Positions 50,921 through 61,528 of a stretch of DNA of 64,000 bases are shown piece after piece. The translations under genes and the position numbers were made by a program. Location of the stretch: NCBI GenBank assembly GCA_001051155.2, contig JYIP02000001.1, forward strand, positions 2,480,001 to 2,544,000. The letters are read 5' to 3'. The DNA is from Chrysoporthe austroafricana (taxonomy: Eukaryota; Ascomycota; Sordariomycetes; Diaporthales; Cryphonectriaceae). Numbering within the stretch: position 1 is the first letter of the stretch; the number at the start of each line of letters is the position of its first letter. Under the pieces are notes generated by a model, which was not told the DNA's origin, searched no databases, and worked only from the letters and a program-made list of their open reading frames with translations.

Positions 50921-52406
50921 ATGTGTCACAACGTCGAACCATCAGTACTCATGAAGTCTCCCAAACGGGCACTCGAGAACAACGATGAGCTTTCCCAAAC
51001 TGCTTCCAAGAAGTCTCGGCTCCAGACAGTGCCAGAGCTCCTCACTCGGCCCAAGGCAGGCGAGCAATCGAGCGGCCCATCAACGCCTGCAGAACCCAAA
51101 TCCCTCAAAAGAGCCCTTGAAAACCTCGAATTGGAACTCGGATCCCCGAACAAGTGCCGTCGGCGATCCATCCCGGGCCACCTCCAGTGTAGCGAATACT
51201 GTTCCGACTGGATCAAGAAGACTTGTGAATTGCGACCGGACCAAGTGAAGGTGGAAGATTCTGAGAGCGCTTGGCTTGGTAGTGCACTCTATCCCGCGCC
51301 AGCGTCAGTGTCTGACTCGCAAGCAGACGGCGATGGCAATTCGCAAGCAGTCGGTTATGTAGCATCGCAAACACAAGACGAGGCAAACCCTGTGCCGTCC
51401 CGTACAGAGCGACTGGTTAGACGTATCACATCCCCTCTTTTATGTGATCTTAAAGTCGAGAAGGATTGAGATCGATCACTTTGGAGAGGACATACCGTCC
51501 GAGATTGATGAGCTCGTCACTTAGCACATTCGAAAAGCGCGCGGTAACTCACCACGGTTGGGCGACGACGAAAAGAAGAAAACGAAGAAGGAGATTGGGA
51601 AACTCTGGCATAAGGGCGAACCAATACTATCCGACCTCTTCAAGACCATCCTCTTTTCTCCCCTCTTCGAAGACCTTGGTATCGCAGAGGGACGTGATGC
51701 TGTCTGGTCCAGCAAGCCAATGAACGAATTACCTCGCGATCCCGACTCGTCTTGCATGCTCCCTACCCCCAAACCAGATCGTCACTTGGGATTTCTCCCT
51801 GCCCACGATCCTGATCACGACTGGTAGCCATGGGAAGTTGCCATCCTTAACCATACCGGAATGCGGCCTTACATACAACCAACGCCAGACAACCTGTTCC
51901 CCTCCTATATGATAGAGATCAAGTCGGAAGCCAGGAAGTCGTCACTCTACCCAGCCGAGGGCCAGCTCGCTTTGAGCTGCGCTCATCGTGTCCTTTCGTG
52001 GCACAAGATACTCGACGAGATTGATCCATCGCGAAAGCCGTTGTGTACTGACATCGTGGTCTTTGCCACGGCGCTGAGCCAGCGAATGGCTCTCCAATAC
52101 GTTGCCTACTGGAAGCCGGATTCGAACAAGTACGTTATGAGCTTCGTCGATAGCTTCACGTTCCAGAAGGACGGGGACCTTCAGCCATTTCGCGATTACA
52201 ACAAAAACCTCTCCGAGTGGCTAGCGAAAGTCCAGAAGCCGGCCGTCAAGAAGCTTTTGAAGGATTTGCGTCCTATCTCTAAGAGCTGGAAGAAAGGCCG
52301 GCCTGCCAGCGTTGCGGCGTCTACAAACGCTTCAGGTGATGATGGACGGTCTGGGAAGAGTCGGCGCTCCTCATCAGCTGTAACTGACTCGGCAAATCAC
52401 GGCTAG
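50921..52406 (+). pseudogene. Disabled DUF7924-type fungal gene
   Basis: Frame 1 (ATG 50921 to TGA 51467-51469) encodes a disordered start with nuclear-type basic motifs (SPKRALENN, KCRRRS). The homologous protein then continues in another frame from about 51453 (RIEIDHFGEDIPSEIDELV). It carries HIRKARGNSP, IAEGRDAVWSSKPMNELPRD, TPKPDRHLGF, RPYIQPTPDNLFPSYMIEIK, SLYPAEGQLALS and SDSNKY-type downstream motifs to 52406. This order fits the large fungal DUF7924 family, whose core (IEIKSEA...AEGQ) resembles PD-(D/E)XK nucleases; the family name is from memory. Three lesions lie in conserved sequence: a frameshift near 51452 in an A-run, TAG at 51522-51524 and TAG at 51825-51827. No intron with proper ends removes them. 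Both TAGs could derive from CAG by C-to-T change. Confidence 0.7.
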
Positions 52407-53039
52407 CGTGCTGTATATGAGTTCAGAACATAAGACCCAATAGTTGTATATAGATGTGTGTAGACATCTGAAGACCCTTTTTTGTCACAATTGTTTCTTA
52501 GCTACGACCCCTCGTAGCTGTGAAAGAAAAATCCCTGAAGGTGAGGTCCAATCGCTGCATTTAAGTCTCCACCCCAGAAGACGCTGCGGTGGACGCATTT
52601 GCCGCTTTCTCTATGTCTTTCCCCCTCTATTCTTGATGTAGTGGGGGAGCAGAGAAGCCGTGTACCGTTACATATGTCAAAATCGTATCTACCTGGCTCT
52701 AAACGATACTCTGCATCGGGCGTCCTCAACTACAAATTTGTAGCTTTGACATGATACACCTGCCGATTTAAGCCACTCCAGGCTGGGGCTTTGCTATATA
52801 AGGCCAAGAGATGATACTGCACGTCTGTTGCTCTCTTTAACAGCTCACTCAATATGATAGGTCACTAGTAGGCAACATGATTTCATTCAGGAAACTACAA
52901 GTGCCATAGGCAATCCTCGAACATTTAACCGACTCTCCCTCGTGTCCCTCGTGTCCCTACGCTCGCAAGTCTTTGAAGTCCGTAATGACTATCAACAACA
53001 CTAGGTGGATACTTCTTTGCATCTTCACCCACCATTGGC
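52407..53039. other. Intergenic region
   Basis: Lies between the DUF7924-type pseudogene and the small minus-strand ORF. A tandem tccctcgtg pair at about 52936-52955 is the only pattern. No gene. Confidence 0.5.
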
Positions 53040-53354
53040 CTACCCAATAGTCAGTCCTCTAAGCCCCTTGATCTCGTCTTCGAGTGCCGCTTCCATACGC
53101 CCTAGCGTCTCGCTGTCCCACTCATCGTATTCCATTCCAGACACAGTATCGGCCTCTTGCTGTAGCAACTTCGAATTCTCCGAGCTGCTCTTCTCTATCA
53201 GGCTTTTCATCATACTAGATACCGACCCTATGTTTGCACGCAAGAGTGTCGTCTCGCTGCCGTATTTCTTGTCCTTCCAGCCTTCAGCCAACTTGTCATA
53301 GATCGCGATCAACGCGTTATGCCAGTATATGGCCTCCTTCGTGTCCGGGGCCAT
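53040..53354 (-). CDS. Small helical protein, unknown
   Basis: A 104-aa frame starting MAPDTKEAIYWHNALIAIYD. It is predicted almost wholly helical and charged (KLAEGWKDKKYG, EKSSSENSKLLQQEAD, EALEDEIKGLRG), with no Cys, signal peptide or membrane segment. Amino-acid makeup and codon use look coding. A start 11 nt upstream is out of frame. It may be a complete small coiled-coil protein or the remnant of a larger gene, since the surrounding 3 kb is gene-poor. No family recognised. Confidence 0.5.
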   Translation of the reverse strand: MAPDTKEAIYWHNALIAIYDKLAEGWKDKKYGSETTLLRANIGSVSSMMKSLIEKSSSENSKLLQQEADTVSGMEYDEWDSETLGRMEAALEDEIKGLRGLTIG

Positions 53355-55558
53355 GGAGTCACCATTTCAGGCTGGCTCTTCTTCGAATCGTATCTCGCAT
53401 GCCGAAGAATCAGCTCTTTTTTTCTCTGCGCCTATGCTGAGTGTGGCTGATACAGCTGACGTGGCGCCCATGTGTTGCTTTCCTCTGATCTTCTCCGAAA
53501 TCGCTCGTGTCCTAATACTGAAGCACGGATATTAATTACCCCTCCGCGGCAATTTGGAGGATAATGGCCTCGATCTATGGGGTCCTCTTAGATTTTCTGA
53601 TATGATCTGGCTCTCATCCCCTTGGACCGGAAGGACAACTTGAGGAAGAGCCGTAAGCTGGCGTTTTGGTGTTTGCCTGCGCGGGTAGAGTCGTTGTCTA
53701 GCTAAGCGTTAGAGACATTCCCACTAGAGAATTCCGGCACTTTGCCAAGCTAGCAAAGTATGTTGATCATTTGTGATCATTTGGCTCCCTAGATAGGCAC
53801 GACATAAGAAGTCCGAGCTCTGTTATGATTTCCTCAGCGATCTTCTACATACCAGGTTCAACAGATCTGCGGAAAAGCTAATAGGCTGCCGGGGAGTACA
53901 ACTGCTTCCCCTCAGATGAACCCTACCAATGCGGTGCAGCGCTAACCTTTGCTAGACACAAGTCCTACCCACACTATCCAATACTTGATTAGGACTAGAA
54001 TGGACAGTGTAAGGTACAGTCGTAGCGAATACAATTAGTGTTGACTCTGCAACCCATTATAGTAGTACGAAGCAGAAGGCCTTGTGTGTATGCCTCCAGG
54101 CATTGCACTGCCGAAAGTTGGCGACACCTCTCGGTTCTCTACCGAGCTGGAGCTCAGGCCCTTCATGTTGACCTCGTGTAGATGTGATACTTTATGGATG
54201 CGAAGCAGTGAACCATGTGGAAAGACAGCCTTTTCATTATAGGTCAACTCCTCCCGGCACGTGGCTGTCTCCCTATCTTGACATCGAATGAGAACAAACA
54301 GACACGATGCCAATATGAGCTCGAATATATATCACAGCTCATGTGGATGGCCTCAAACAGTAGTGGAAACACGAATAGCTTGGGAAACATATCGTTGCAC
54401 AAATAAAAAGGTAATTGGAGAGGCCACCGAATGGGACGGAGGCGCAATGTCAAGACCTTCGCCGCACTAATGCGATGCCATGTGGGCTTCACGCGTGACA
54501 TGTGTCACTCAGATCTCGTGCAGAACATTACCCTGTTGTTGGATTACACGTGGGCAATTTCATAAGCCCATGTCTCATCGGTTTCATTAGGCTCTATTCT
54601 CACCGAGTGTGGTAAGATCGAATGAAAATATTTAAGTTTCCTGAGTGATTTTGTATTAATTACTTATTCTCACGCCTGGCTTGAATGGATCTTCATCCCC
54701 GTTTCTCTGCCGCGTTCTCTCGCTTATTTGGGTATGTAGGCAGGACCAGATTCATGACCGACTCAGACACAGTGTACACTGATCTTGGTGCCAGGATATG
54801 AATTTGTGCCCCCGTCAGGAATACCTTGTGCTATAATTATGAGAAGCGTGGAAGTAGTGGAGTCTAGCCTCCATGGTGTTATGGTTCTCCTTGCTTATGT
54901 CGTGGAACTCATGGAGGATCAACATTGGGCGGGATGCTGACCTTGAAACGCTCGTTTTGCGCTAGCTGTTACTGCGCCAAGATCACAGGACTCCGGACAG
55001 GACGTCAGAAAGATGTTGGCTCAAGGTCTCTGAGATACCTGGGTCAATGAAACATATGGGATAGCGGCTTGATGAGGGCTTGAGCTGACAATGCGCCATA
55101 TGTGTCACAGAGAGTATCTAGTTCATAAAGACAAACGAATCGAAGAGGACGGATGATAGATGAGCCGACAGACGGATTATGACCAGCAGCATCACGATAA
55201 TTGCCCCGCTATTCACAGCCAAACGCTTCCTTTGACGTGCTGCAAGCTGCCGCCTCCCGTAGAAGTTGGAGGTCATCGTTACGTGTACGTCGACGTAAGG
55301 TATCCCTGATTGCAGTAGTACGACATGAGTCTGGAATGCAGTAGAAACTCCACTCAGAGTCTCTTAAGCGGTGTAGGAGCTTAGCTAGCTGAGTACAGTA
55401 GACGGCTGCGTGCTTAAGCGGATATTTGCCGACCACATGATAAAATCCAGCTTTTAACCTCAACATAAAAAGCTCTAAAGCTTCGTCAACTTCCGTCCCT
55501 TTCACACTCATACGCTTGGTTGCCCGATTGTCAACACAGCCATTTATTCACCTTCATC
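53355..55558. other. Gene-poor AT-rich region
   Basis: 2.2 kb without a supported gene. Open frames are under 101 codons, overlap on both strands and have no domain. No tRNA, repeat array or transposon end recognised. The last few hundred bases are the BCS1-like promoter. Confidence 0.5.
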
Positions 55559-57599
55559 ATGGACGTTCTCCCCTCCTTCCAAACCATTTCTTCGGTTGCG
55601 ATCTGGATGAATTGGCGCAGCATCCTCGCATACTTTCCCGCTGTGGAGAGCTTCATCAACAGCCTAAATGTCGACATCTTGATCCACATGATATTAGGTA
55701 CCAGACTCGGCCTCTCAGCAGTAGGAGTGTTGTCTACATTGGCATTTGCTCACTTTGCATACTCGGCCTGGAGAACGATTCAGACTCTGGCTCTTGCCAG
55801 TTGTTACACCAAGATATCCATGCACGAGAACAATGCGATGTTCCACCAAGTTGTGGACTGGACAACTAGACACCACTCACGGCTTGCTTCTGTCAACACA
55901 GGCCAAGTCTCGCCCAGGTATTATGAGGCGGATATCGAAATCCTGGATTCTGAGGAGAAAATTGATATCACTCGTATGATGAATGAACTTGTGAGTGCAG
56001 CAGAGATTCGACTGAGAGCGGAGTAGAAAAAACGCGTTGCCTGACTCATTCGAGAATAGGCTCCTGATTTCAGGCCTGAGATAGCTCAAATCCGCTTCTG
56101 GTCTGGAGGGTCATTCTTCTGGATGCGAGAGCGCAAAGAGAAGGTATGCTCCGCTGAAGCTCCACCACCGGTCTCTTCTCAAAACTGAGCTTCAATCTGT
56201 ATACAGAAACTTGAGTTCCACGGGAAAGAGGCACCAGATAACTGGCTGGACATCTACTGTTTCAACTGGAGGCGAAGCACCGGCAAGTAAACCTTCAAAT
56301 CCGTAACATCTCATTGTCAAGTTTCTAGCATTTTTGCATACATGACTCGTCACTGATTAAAAACACAGATCCTCTGAAAAAGTTACTCGCGGAGATCCTG
56401 AAAGATGATGCGGCCCAGAAATGTGACAAGACCACCATCTACAGTCCAGTGACCCCATGGCATCAATTAGGCCAGAAGTCCTATTGGTGCCCAACCCGGT
56501 CAAGGCTTCGACGTCCCCTGAGCACGGTCATACTTGACCAGCACCAGAAGGACATGATCATTGCTGACATTAGGAACTTCCTCACCCGTTCAGGTGTCTT
56601 ATGGTATCAAGAGAAAGGACTTCCTCTCCGTCTTGGATACCTCTTCAGCGGCCCACCCGGCACCGGAAAGTCCTCTTTGGCTTTCGCCCTGGCCAGCGAT
56701 TTCGGTCTGCCAGTATACATGATTAATCTCTCAACCCCTGGCTTGAACGATAGCGACATTGAATCGCTTTTCAGTCGTCTCCCTCGCCACTGTATAGTCT
56801 TGCTTGAGGATGTTGATGCCACTCAGCCACTGTCGAGAGACCTGTTGAATGCGAAGAAGACCGTCAAGAAGCCGGATGATGATGGTACGATTTCAGATTC
56901 GGATTCGTCCAGTGAGGAAGACAAGATCGTACCAGGCGCACCAGGGCGAGGTCGAAGGGCAAAGGGGGCACGTGCCAAGACAAACGAGAACAACGTGACG
57001 TTGAGCGGTCTGCTTAACGCAATAGATGGAGTTGCGGCTTCAGAGGGTGAGTCAGTATGTTCCTGAGTATGACAGCGATACAAGTCTGACCGCCGCTCAT
57101 CCCAGGTCGCATCCTAATCATGACGACAAATCACATTGAGAACTTGGACGAGGCCCTCATTAGAACGGGCAGGGCAGATCGGATCGTCAGCTTCACGAAC
57201 ACGACGAAGAAACAGGCTGAGGATATGTTTATAAATGCTTTTACGGGCACACGGTGGGGACAGCACATGTCTCGCGAGACGAGGCTCAAGCATCCGGAGA
57301 TGGAGGACTGGACTGACGAGGACATCTACGGACTGGCGAAGGAATTTTCGAACAAAATTCACGACCTGGAGTTCAGCCCGGCACTGATTCAGCAGTACTT
57401 CAAGGACTTCCGGGCTGAGCCGCGGCGGGCCGTTCAGCAGCTGGACGAGTGGATGAAGGACCCACGTGGCTATCGAAAGCCCTCTCTCAATCAGGATGCA
57501 GACGCCTTGATATTGGAGTTGAAGGTTAAGAAGAAGCTGGAGAAGCGCCCTGATACCCCCCCTGCAACACCGAAAGAGAAAGAAAGTGGTTCAACGTGA
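55559..57599 (+). CDS. BCS1-like AAA ATPase
   Basis: Five exons: 55559-55990, 56060-56143, 56207-56282, 56369-57046 and 57106-57599, giving 587 aa. BCS1 proteins are inner-membrane AAA ATPases; the yeast founder inserts the Rieske protein into complex III. Here the N-terminus has a hydrophobic segment (GLSAVGVLSTLAFAHFAYSAW, about 60-80) and a BCS1_N region (RFWSGGSFFW). The AAA domain has Walker A GPPGTGKS (292-299), Walker B IVLLEDVDA (about 340-348) and the second region of homology MTTNHIENLDEALIRTGRAD with the arginine finger. An acidic/basic insert (ISDSDSSSEED, then GRGRRAKGARAK) follows Walker B, common in the expanded fungal BCS1-like paralogues. The intron 56283-56368 begins GCAAGT. 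Using a GC donor yields RRSTDPLKKLLAEI, the conserved RSTxPLKxLL motif. This is probably a paralogue, not BCS1 itself. Confidence 0.92.
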
Positions 57600-57912
57600 T
57601 GGAACCGTGGCAATTGATCCGATCAAGGCTATGACTTCTGATGGATGCGCAGAGAATCAGATGGTTGGGGCACACGAAGAAATTTGATTCTTGAGATGAT
57701 GTCAACTTCTAAGTGGTTTGAGATCCTCTAAGGGGTATCATTGTTGAAAAGATGAGCCTTGGGCGAGCATGGCCGCACTTGTGACTCAAGAAAAAAGACG
57801 TTTGCGAAATTTCCTAGCATCTCGGTAGCAACGTCATGTTGAATATTGACGCCCTCCGCATTGCGCAGCTACATATAGCTTTGCAGAATCCTGAAATTGA
57901 CCCGGCCTCTGA
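57600..57912. other. Intergenic region, convergent 3' flanks
   Basis: 313 bp between the BCS1-like gene (+) and the Zn2Cys6 factor (-). No feature seen. Confidence 0.5.
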
Positions 57913-59313
57913 TTACAAGCGAGGCATACTCAGGCTAATCGATATGCGCTCCCGCAATTTCGCTTCTGAATTCCGAGCATCAACGAGGGTAGGGACGTGA
58001 GTGGCCTGCGCTCCCACAGAAGCCTCAACGGCAACGCATATGCTGTCCAGTAGGTGATAGACGTATTGGACGATAAAGGCTGTGCCCAGCCTCTTGTCGA
58101 CCGTGGGGCAAAAGCTCCCAATGCGGACTCCGAGCAGGTTGGCGCTGGTCGTGCAGCCCGCTTCTAGCATGGCGGGAAGGACAGAGACGAAGCTGTCGAA
58201 TATCTGGAGTAGCCTGACATAAGAGCTGATTATCATCAGGCTCGTCGCGCTGTCCGGACCCGGAGATACTATATCCTCTAAAGGTGATGCAGGAGATGAG
58301 TCCTGCCGGTTGTCGTGATCTTTGCCGAAGCCCTGTTTCAAGATTTCGACAAATTCCTCCGCGGCCTGAAAGAGGCGCTCCACCCAATCTAGGGCTGCAG
58401 CGGCAGCGAGGTTGCCATTATCGGGCTCTCTCCGAACGATTTCCTGGTGCTCAATGGATCTAAACAAGTTCAGACATTGGTACAGCTCGAGATGAAGGCT
58501 CGTTAATCTCTCGACAGGATCCTGAGCCAATGATGTTGTCGGCGAAGCAGTGTCGATCGCCGCTTGGTCGTCCATATGCGAGTGATTCACTAGAAGGGCG
58601 TCAGATACGCCCCCGAAGTTTGATACTAGCGGATCGAGCCCCCCTAATCCAGCGATGAGATGGCCAGGGTAAAGAGCGTCACAGCCTTCATCGAGGTGGT
58701 CGGCCGTCGTATGCTCGGCGTCGCTCACACTCCAATCGAAGGGACTGGGACAGTCGCTCGGCGACAGTAATCCCGTGAGCGTCCAAGGACTTGACCGTCT
58801 CTCAGGAACCGATGATGGTGGCGTCTGGTTGAGGATTCCTGCGCCGACATCGGCAGTGAATTCCTGTTTGGGTGCTGCGTCTGCCATCTGTCCATTGAAA
58901 GTCTTCCTGCTGCCCTTTGCAGGCGTCGTCTGTCCCACAAACGGCGCGGCCTGGTGAGATACAGGGCGTTGGCGGCGCTTTTTGGCGGTCGTCTTGCTAA
59001 TTGAGGAGTTCGTAGAGTGAGGACGACCTAGGCGTCGCGGCACCCTCTCCGCGCAAGTAGCTTTTGCTGCTAGACATCGGTCGCAGCTGAGCTTGTCTTG
59101 CTGTCGGGCGCAGCGCAGTTTCTGGTTATGACATCGCTCGCAGGCCAGGCGCTTCGCTGCTGGAGATGACGGAGAGTGCTCTGAGGGAGCGTCCTTGCCT
59201 TCGTGGAGGTCGACCAAGTCTTCGGTGATGGGACTGTAGACCTGTCCCTGGCCTACGGAAGTTCTCATGGCATTGAGGCTGTCCTCACTGTCCATGAGGG
59301 TTGATTGTGCCAT
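57913..59313 (-). CDS. Zn2Cys6 transcription factor
   Basis: A 466-aa single-exon protein. The binuclear zinc cluster sits at about 58-86: ACERCHNQKLRCARQQDKLSC then DRCLAAKATC, giving C-x2-C-x6-C-x8-C-x2-C-x6-C, followed by RVPRRLGRPHS. The x8 spacing and the RxGRP linker are typical of the AflR-like group that often sits in secondary-metabolite clusters. The middle is Ser/Pro-rich. A helical C-terminal part (LHLELYQCLNLFRSIEHQEIV, then LMIISSYVRLLQIFDSFVSVLPAML) resembles the AflR-type regulatory domain. It likely binds CGG-type DNA sites; its targets are unknown. No biosynthetic core enzyme lies within the window. Confidence 0.92.
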   Translation of the reverse strand: MAQSTLMDSEDSLNAMRTSVGQGQVYSPITEDLVDLHEGKDAPSEHSPSSPAAKRLACERCHNQKLRCARQQDKLSCDRCLAAKATCAERVPRRLGRPHSTNSSISKTTAKKRRQRPVSHQAAPFVGQTTPAKGSRKTFNGQMADAAPKQEFTADVGAGILNQTPPSSVPERRSSPWTLTGLLSPSDCPSPFDWSVSDAEHTTADHLDEGCDALYPGHLIAGLGGLDPLVSNFGGVSDALLVNHSHMDDQAAIDTASPTTSLAQDPVERLTSLHLELYQCLNLFRSIEHQEIVRREPDNGNLAAAAALDWVERLFQAAEEFVEILKQGFGKDHDNRQDSSPASPLEDIVSPGPDSATSLMIISSYVRLLQIFDSFVSVLPAMLEAGCTTSANLLGVRIGSFCPTVDKRLGTAFIVQYVYHLLDSICVAVEASVGAQATHVPTLVDARNSEAKLRERISISLSMPRL

Positions 59314-60770
59314 CTCAATGAAGCCCGTCGCCGTCAGCGATGTGAAGTCCGCATCTACAACAGAAAGGACCTCCGGGACTGATATGCCACGAGAGGCGCT
59401 TTCCCCGGGCCGCTATCTGGTTCGGGGATCAGCAGGATCGCTGGTGTGGGATCAGAAGGATCTATGATCCTGTGGTGAGGACCCCGAGTGCCCGAGTCGC
59501 TACGGGTGGTCTAGCGGGAGTGGCAGAAGGGCGACAGCAGCTGTCCGCATCCTCGCCAGGCCTGCGCGGTATGTAAGCGAGAAGAGAGCTGCGCATAGGG
59601 GTGGCGAGTCAACTTCCCGGGCCTATTACTGGTGCGTGAGGTTTGACTTACTAAAAGTCCGAACATGCATGAGAAATAATGGTCCGAGCATAATTAGTCC
59701 GACGCCGAATTCATGATAATGCCGTACGTACTCCGGAGTTCCGGGAAGAGACCCTGCCATCATCCCGGATACATCTATGGGCTTCCATACGCACACCGCC
59801 GTAATCCTTTGTCGAGATCTAGAGATCCCGAGGTTGTGCTAGGACCTCTAGGTGGCACCTTCACAGCCAGGGCAGATTTGGCGTTGAATCGCCGGAGTAC
59901 AAAGGACTGTCTCACGAACAACCTTCACCGAGAGCTTCCACCCAGCAGCTGCTAGTTTCCTATTGGACTTCAATGACTCCAGCAGAGAGAAGATCATCAT
60001 CGGCGCTCTCACTACGCTTACGGGCGTAGATCTGTAGAAGCAAATCCGGATGCACAAAGGGAGGGCTTGGGTGAGACGTAGCTGAGGCTATGTGACCATA
60101 TCGAGTAAGGTCTGCACACCTGCAAGTATGGTCAAGGCTGCATATCCTCAATACTCGGCGGCCCGCCTCAGCCCGCGGATGCAGGCATTCAATCGGCTGC
60201 CAAGGCCCGCTGCTCATCACGGATCAGCGGTGTTCTTCGCTCGGGAAACCAACTCCGACCGGTAAGCTATCCGAAACAATCAAAAACAGGAAGAAGATAA
60301 GAAAAAAGAAAGGACAAGTAAGTATAATATATAAAACAGGTAGAAGGAAACGGCCGAATTGACTCGTCCCCTTTGCTACCATGTGTTTGGGGATGACCCG
60401 CTTCGACGGGGAAAAGTAGTATTGTATTAAATTGGGTCGTCGGATCGATAGGCTGGATTACTGATGGGAAGGAAGCGTGGTAGTGGTCCAACAGCTCCCT
60501 ATAGCCTGCGCCGTGGCCCGTAGAACTTACTGGACGGATCAAGCGGACATGAGAGAGGCCGGACCGGCCACTGCGTGTCGGACGTCTGCCGTCTGCCCGG
60601 GTCGGAGGACGGGATTGATTCCTCATCATCTTCGGCTCCAGACTTCCCCGCAGAAGCCGCGCAGCCAGGGGGAAGACACTACCTTGCGACCCCCTCCGGC
60701 AGCGCAATGCCCTTTCAGATAATCATCCATAATGCGGACCCGGTAAAACAAAAGCCCGAATAAACTCAGC
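59314..60770. other. Intergenic region between divergent genes
   Basis: 1.46 kb upstream of both the Zn2Cys6 gene (-) and the FrnE-like gene (+). An A-rich tract lies at 60275-60345. No gene, RNA or repeat recognised. Confidence 0.5.
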
Positions 60771-61445
60771 ATGTATGACTCCCAGATCTCCTTCACCCTG
60801 GACACCATCTGCCCGTGGACCTATCTTGCCAAGAAGCGCCTCGACGCCGCCCTGGCGCAGGTCCCCGCCGAGGTCGCTTCCAAGGTGAACTTCTCGCTGA
60901 GGGTCCTCCCCTACCAGCTGTACCCGAACTTCGGCCCGCCCCAGGACAAACACGCCTGGTACAGGGACACCAAGTACCTCGGCTCTGAGGACAGGACCGC
61001 CATGTTCACGCAGCTGATGGGGCAATACGGCGCCGCCGCCGGGATCAAGTTCAGCTTCCGCGGCGTCGTGGCGGATACGCTGCAGGCGCACCGGGTGATC
61101 CAGTACTTCCAGGAGGCGGACGGGCCGGGAAGGGCGAACGCGGTCGTGGACGCGCTCTACAGGATGTACTTTGAGGAGGAGAAGGACCTTAGCTCCCATG
61201 AGACGCTGATCGGGGCATGTGTGGAGGCCGGGGTCGAGGACAAGGAGGCGAGGAGGGTGGTGGAGGACGAGAGTGAAGGCCTGATGGATGTCAAGGCGCT
61301 TCTACGGGAGTTGGCTTCAAATGTGATCGATTCAGTGCCGCACGTCGTGTTTGAGGGCCGGAGGAGGGATCTTACGCTTGTTGGGGCGAAGGAAGTGGGT
61401 GAGTATCTCAAGGCTATGGAGACCATTGCGAAGGAAAGTTCGTAG
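60771..61445 (+). CDS. FrnE/DsbA-like thioredoxin-fold oxidoreductase
   Basis: A 224-aa single-exon protein. The start MYDSQISFTLDTICPWTYLAKKRL places the active-site motif CPWT after the first strand of the thioredoxin fold. FrnE/HCCA-isomerase relatives normally have CPWC or CPWS here, so this copy keeps only the first cysteine. A helical insertion domain follows (TAMFTQLMGQYGAAAGIKFSF, LQAHRVIQYFQEADGPG). The conserved cis-Pro region is VPHVVFEGRR. No signal peptide, so probably cytosolic or peroxisomal. Family members act as thiol oxidoreductases or glutathione-dependent isomerases and often accompany secondary metabolism. It converges on the FluG-like gene with 83 bp between stops. Confidence 0.9.
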   Translation: MYDSQISFTLDTICPWTYLAKKRLDAALAQVPAEVASKVNFSLRVLPYQLYPNFGPPQDKHAWYRDTKYLGSEDRTAMFTQLMGQYGAAAGIKFSFRGVVADTLQAHRVIQYFQEADGPGRANAVVDALYRMYFEEEKDLSSHETLIGACVEAGVEDKEARRVVEDESEGLMDVKALLRELASNVIDSVPHVVFEGRRRDLTLVGAKEVGEYLKAMETIAKESS

Positions 61446-61528
61446 ATAGGTCTGGAACGAGAATGATTCTGTGCTGTTTTCTAATGCATCGCTTTTCATT
61501 GCCCTTGTTTTTGCTCGCGATATTGTGC

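Noticed and set aside
51440..51530. An intron removing the TGA and first TAG of the DUF7924-type gene
   Set aside because: No donor-acceptor pair with a branch site spans both lesions without deleting the conserved EIDHFGEDIP segment.
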